From NCBI RefSeq assembly GCF_900094555.1, contig NZ_FMAC01000009.1, positions 62,001 to 126,000 on the forward strand: 64,000 bases of DNA, read 5' to 3'. Below the pieces are notes generated by a model. The model saw nothing but the letters and a program-made list of their open reading frames with translations. It did no database searches and was not told the origin of the DNA. This stretch comes from Martinezella hainanensis (GTDB taxonomy: Bacteria; Pseudomonadota; Alphaproteobacteria; Rhizobiales; Rhizobiaceae). The translations under genes and the position numbers were made by a program. Positions 61,149-64,000 of the stretch are shown here, piece by piece (positions within the stretch are counted from its first letter, which is position 1; every line of letters starts with the position of its first letter).

Positions 61149-62306
61149 ATGAACGAGCAGTCCCTTGCAGGGCAGGCCGCTTTCGCGCCTGCCAATACGG
61201 CAGACGTTGCCAACGCTTTGATCGCCGATTCTGGTCTCAGGGTCGACGTCGAGCGCCGGCGCGGACGCGGCGCGGGGTTGAACCCGAGCGGCCGGTTCGA
61301 GCCACAACAGCGCGAGACCTTCGACGATGGCTGGCAAAGTTGGGAAGAGCTGCCGCCCTTCAAGACCGAGGTGCAGGTGGAAAAGCCACGCACCGCCATC
61401 ACCCGCAACGAATCGCCCGACATTCCCTTCGATCGATCGATCAACCCTTATCGCGGCTGCGAGCATGGTTGCATCTACTGCTTCGCGCGGCCGACACATG
61501 CCTATATGGGCCTGTCGGCGGGACTGGATTTCGAATCGAAGCTGTTTGCCAAGCCGGATGCTGCCAAGCTTCTGGAACGCGAATTGGCAAAGCCCGGCTA
61601 CAAGCCGCGCGTCATCGCCATCGGTACCAATACCGACCCCTATCAGCCGATCGAGAAGGAATGGCGGATCATGCGCCAGATCCTCGAAGTGCTGAACCGG
61701 GCAAACCATCCGGTCGCCATCGTCACCAAATCGGCGCTGGTCATGCGCGATATCGATATTCTGAAAGAGATGGCCGCCAAGAACCTTGTGCGGGTGGGCC
61801 TGTCGGTGACGACACTCGACCGGAAGCTGGCGCGTGCGATGGAGCCGCGTGCCGCAACGCCGCCGCGGCGGCTGGAGGCGATCCAGGCCTTGAGCGAAGC
61901 CGGCATCCGCACCTCGATCATGGTGGCACCGATCATCCCTGCGCTTAACGATCACGAGATCGAGCGTATCCTCGATGCCGGCAAGGCCGCCGGCGCGCAG
62001 GAGGCAAGCTATGTGATCCTACGGCTGCCGCTGGAGGTGAGCCCGCTCTTTCGCGACTGGCTTCTGCAGCATTATCCGGACCGCTATCGCCACGTCATGT
62101 CGCTGATCCGCTCGATGCGCGGTGGCAAGGATTACGATGCGGAATTCGGCAAGCGCATGAAGGGCGCCGGACCCTATGCCTGGCAGATCAGCCGCCGCTT
62201 CGAAATGGCGACGCGCCGGCTCGAGCTTACGCGCCGCAATATCGCCTTGCGCGACGACCTGTTCGTGCCGCCCGACGGCAGCGGCGTGCAGCTGTCGCTG
62301 CTCTGA
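61149..62306 (+). CDS. PA0069-type radical SAM protein
   Basis: A 385-residue radical SAM enzyme. YRGCEHGCIYCFARPTHAYMGLSAGLDFESKLF carries the Cys-xxx-Cys-xx-Cys cluster motif with the class-typical arrangement. IAIGTNTDPYQPIEKEWRIMRQILEVLNRA and VGLSVTTLDRKLARAMEPRAATPPRRLEAIQALSEAG match the PA0069 group. The N-terminal 100 residues are an Arg-rich leader. The activity is not known; it is often suggested for DNA-lesion or nucleotide repair because of the SplB-like SAM region. GGAGC precedes the ATG. Confidence 0.9.
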   Translation: MNEQSLAGQAAFAPANTADVANALIADSGLRVDVERRRGRGAGLNPSGRFEPQQRETFDDGWQSWEELPPFKTEVQVEKPRTAITRNESPDIPFDRSINPYRGCEHGCIYCFARPTHAYMGLSAGLDFESKLFAKPDAAKLLERELAKPGYKPRVIAIGTNTDPYQPIEKEWRIMRQILEVLNRANHPVAIVTKSALVMRDIDILKEMAAKNLVRVGLSVTTLDRKLARAMEPRAATPPRRLEAIQALSEAGIRTSIMVAPIIPALNDHEIERILDAGKAAGAQEASYVILRLPLEVSPLFRDWLLQHYPDRYRHVMSLIRSMRGGKDYDAEFGKRMKGAGPYAWQISRRFEMATRRLELTRRNIALRDDLFVPPDGSGVQLSLL

Positions 62307-62424
62307 TTTTTCTATTCTGCCTTCCTTGCGGGGGTTCCCTGTACCCGCTGGAAAAGCCCCCCGGTTCGCCGCCATGATCCACCGGGGGCTTGCAGGAGAT
62401 CGGGTGGTGTGCGAGCTTCGCCGC

Positions 62425-63084
62425 ATGTCACGCCGTGCACCACCCGATTCTCCAATGCTGTTCGAGGACATTCCGCTTGTCCCCACTTTCGAGCTGGAAT
62501 TGATCGCACGGCGCGCCGGGCATTGGCCTGTTGCCGGAGCTGACGAGGTCGGCCGAGGACCACTTGCGGGGCCTGTCGTCGCTGCCGCCGTCATTCTCGA
62601 TCCGGAGCGCATCCCGAATGGACTGAATGATTCCAAGCAGTTGAGTGCGGCTAGGCGAGAAGAACTGTTCGTCGAGATCCTGGCGACAGCAACGGTCTCC
62701 ATCGCTTCCTCGAGTGCAACCCGTATCGACACGACCGATATCCGCAAGGCGAGCCTGGATGCCATGCGCCGCGCCATATGCGGGCTGGCAATGCCGGCGA
62801 GCTATGTACTGACCGACGGGCTCGATGTGCCAACCGGTCTTGCCTGCCCCGGCAAGGCCGTGGTCAAGGGCGATGCGCGCTCGTTCTCCATCGCCGCCGC
62901 ATCGATCGTGGCCAAAGTGACCCGCGACCGGATGATGACACGCGCCGGCGTCGTCTTCCCCGCCTATGGCTTTGCAGCCCATGCGGGCTATGGCACCGCG
63001 CAGCATCGCGCCGGCATTGAGGAGCACGGTCCCTGCTCCCTGCATCGCATGAGCTTTCGCCCCTTGCGCAAAGAGGCCGTCTGA
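62425..63084 (+). CDS. rnhB: Ribonuclease HII
   Basis: A 219-residue nuclease that removes RNA from RNA-DNA hybrids. GADEVGRGPLAGPVVAAAVIL contains catalytic Asp40 and Glu41; LTDGLDV holds the third acid; KGDARSFSIAAASIVAKVTRDRMM is the family motif with the last acid. Length is standard. ATG 62425 is chosen because homologues begin MxRRAPPDSP; an upstream ATG at 62374 is possible. It is 118 bases after the radical SAM gene. Confidence 0.95.
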   Translation: MSRRAPPDSPMLFEDIPLVPTFELELIARRAGHWPVAGADEVGRGPLAGPVVAAAVILDPERIPNGLNDSKQLSAARREELFVEILATATVSIASSSATRIDTTDIRKASLDAMRRAICGLAMPASYVLTDGLDVPTGLACPGKAVVKGDARSFSIAAASIVAKVTRDRMMTRAGVVFPAYGFAAHAGYGTAQHRAGIEEHGPCSLHRMSFRPLRKEAV

Positions 63085-63088
63085 GCGC

Positions 63089-63853
63089 TCAGCTCGTCAA
63101 CCCTGCGACGATCTCCGCCGACCATTTTCCGATATAGGCGATGTCTTCCCTGTAGATACGGTCATGGCCTTCCTGCAGATTTCGGCGATATCTCTCGATG
63201 CCGCGGGCAGCTTCCCGCTCCATGAAGGCCAACAGAGCCTCAAGCCGACCGACGATGACGTCAGGCAATGAAAGACGCTCGGCAGCGGACAAGCCATAGA
63301 CATCGATGAAGATGCGGGCACGGTTGATCTGGCCAGCAAGTCTGTCCAATCCATCCACAGCGACAAGGGAGGATACAGGCGCCCAGCGATAGACGGCGTA
63401 GGCCAGATCCCATATTCGCGGACCAGGATGCGCCGCCTCGAAATCGATGATGCCGGTTACTTCGCCATCATTCAGGACGACATTGTAGGGGGCAAAATCC
63501 CCATGGCAGATGACCTCGCAGGGCGAACGAGCCGGCAGTTGCCATGCATAATCGGCCTCAAGGTTCCGCGCGAACAAGGCACAGCAATCATGATAGCGCC
63601 GCAGCAGCGATGCTGCCGATCGCAGCGCCGTCTCGCTGCGCATGTGAGCACTGCCATCGAGGTCGCCGGTATCTCCGGGCAAATAGGACACCTTTTCCCA
63701 GACCTCGTCATATCCGACCGCCAGAGGGGCTGCCGCAAAGCCATGCCGATGAAGGGCAGCCAGCAAGGCATGCACGCCCGCTGTCCATGGCTGCGACGGC
63801 CTCACGATAAGATCGCCTTGACGAAACGGCTCATCGCCTGTTGGTGCCTGCAT
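63089..63853 (-). CDS. APH-family phosphotransferase
   Basis: A 254-residue aminoglycoside-phosphotransferase-fold protein. EVICHGDFAPYNVVLNDGEVTGIIDFEAAHPGPRIWDLAYAVYRWAP holds the Brenner motif HGDFAPYN and the metal-binding Asp in DFE. Such kinases act on choline, amino sugars or unknown small alcohols rather than always on antibiotics. ATG 63853 has GGGGGAGG upstream; the frame extends to 63934 without support. It lies four bases from the rnhB stop, converging. Confidence 0.88.
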   Translation of the reverse strand: MQAPTGDEPFRQGDLIVRPSQPWTAGVHALLAALHRHGFAAAPLAVGYDEVWEKVSYLPGDTGDLDGSAHMRSETALRSAASLLRRYHDCCALFARNLEADYAWQLPARSPCEVICHGDFAPYNVVLNDGEVTGIIDFEAAHPGPRIWDLAYAVYRWAPVSSLVAVDGLDRLAGQINRARIFIDVYGLSAAERLSLPDVIVGRLEALLAFMEREAARGIERYRRNLQEGHDRIYREDIAYIGKWSAEIVAGLTS

Positions 63854-63920
63854 CTGCCTCCCCCCAATCTCGTGATTTTGCTGTCGGTCGCGGCGATGAT
63901 CAACCTGCCTGGGCAGAAAA

Positions 63921-63946
63921 CAGAAAAGCCCCACCGAAGCGGGGCT
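63921..63946 (-). terminator. Terminator of the gene at the right edge
   Basis: On the minus strand AGCCCC (63941-63946 complement) and GGGGCT (63927-63932 complement) form a 6-base stem with an 8-base loop, followed by TTTTCTGTTTTC. It lies 26 bases downstream of the stop of the partial gene at the window end. Confidence 0.75.
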
Positions 63947-63972
63947 CTTTCGAATTTCGATGTTCCGCGGGC

Positions 63973-64000
63973 TTAGTTCAACCGCGTCTTCACTTCCTTG
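63973..64000 (-). CDS. Partial gene at the right edge (C-terminal end only)
   Basis: The minus strand stops with TAA at 63973-63975 after the residues KEVKTRLN. Only eight codons are inside the window, too few to identify the product. The adjacent terminator and the lack of other frames support a real gene end. Confidence 0.45.

Noticed and set aside
1..64000. tRNA, rRNA and insertion-sequence genes
   Set aside because: Reading both strands I saw no tRNA cloverleaf, rRNA segment or transposase-like protein. A tool-based scan would be needed to exclude a degenerate copy.

Overview
The window is about 60% GC chromosomal sequence from an alphaproteobacterium of the Rhizobiaceae, most likely Rhizobium. 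Evidence: the Dxs, GlyQ and ribonuclease HII sequences read as rhizobial orthologues; several small families typical of the group are present (BA14K, DUF1217, DUF6101); and rhizobial intergenic palindromes occur. I see no rRNA, tRNA, CRISPR array, prophage or transposase. Most genes are housekeeping or ordinary accessory genes in short operons.

Layout. 1-12.3 kb: end of bioN and bioY (biotin uptake), a thioesterase, an HDAC-like amidohydrolase with xseB, a pirin, dxs, a GAF-GGDEF cyclase, a chemoreceptor, a DUF4424 protein, then the overlapping RNA methyltransferase pair tlyA and rumA/trmA-like. 12.3-18 kb: enoyl-CoA hydratase and acyl-CoA dehydrogenase behind a LiuR-like site, zntB, BA14K, a GH25 lysozyme, and a RIME-like repeat. 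18-21.3 kb: glycine-betaine Rieske demethylase gbcA-gbcB behind a clear cobalamin riboswitch, then an ACT protein. 21.4-29 kb: a hypothetical gene, a threonylcarbamoyl-AMP synthase, an FAD oxidoreductase, a divergent GntR/MOSC pair sharing a perfect palindrome, and a soluble FtsK. 29-41.5 kb: a seven-unit DUF1217 protein, DUF6101, GNAT, ubiA, a MipA-like protein, a lipoprotein, cfa, tex, purD and a small secreted protein. 41.9-43.7 kb: a second chemoreceptor downstream of an AT-rich island.

44-52.3 kb, all on the minus strand: glyQ - lemA - a class-I-like aroA paralogue - DUF2207 - DUF559 nuclease - glyS - DUF523. This block holds three copies of a GC-rich foldback element. One lies in frame inside glyS, and two bracket the DUF559 gene, whose C-terminus is encoded by one of them. 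52.3-64 kb: a VapBC toxin-antitoxin pair with its own inverted repeat, a small membrane protein with an S49 protease, a tRNA N6-adenine methyltransferase-like gene with DUF2007, ispB, a TPR lipid-pathway neighbour, ispE, moaB, a glycosyltransferase, a PA0069-type radical SAM protein, rnhB and a phosphotransferase.

Shared themes: dxs, ispE, ispB and ubiA cover steps from MEP-pathway isoprenoid precursors to ubiquinone. glyQ and glyS encode the two glycyl-tRNA synthetase subunits but are split by four genes. The two most unusual signals are the B12 riboswitch in front of an O2-dependent betaine demethylase, and the foldback element/DUF559 arrangement that has written itself into an essential tRNA synthetase.
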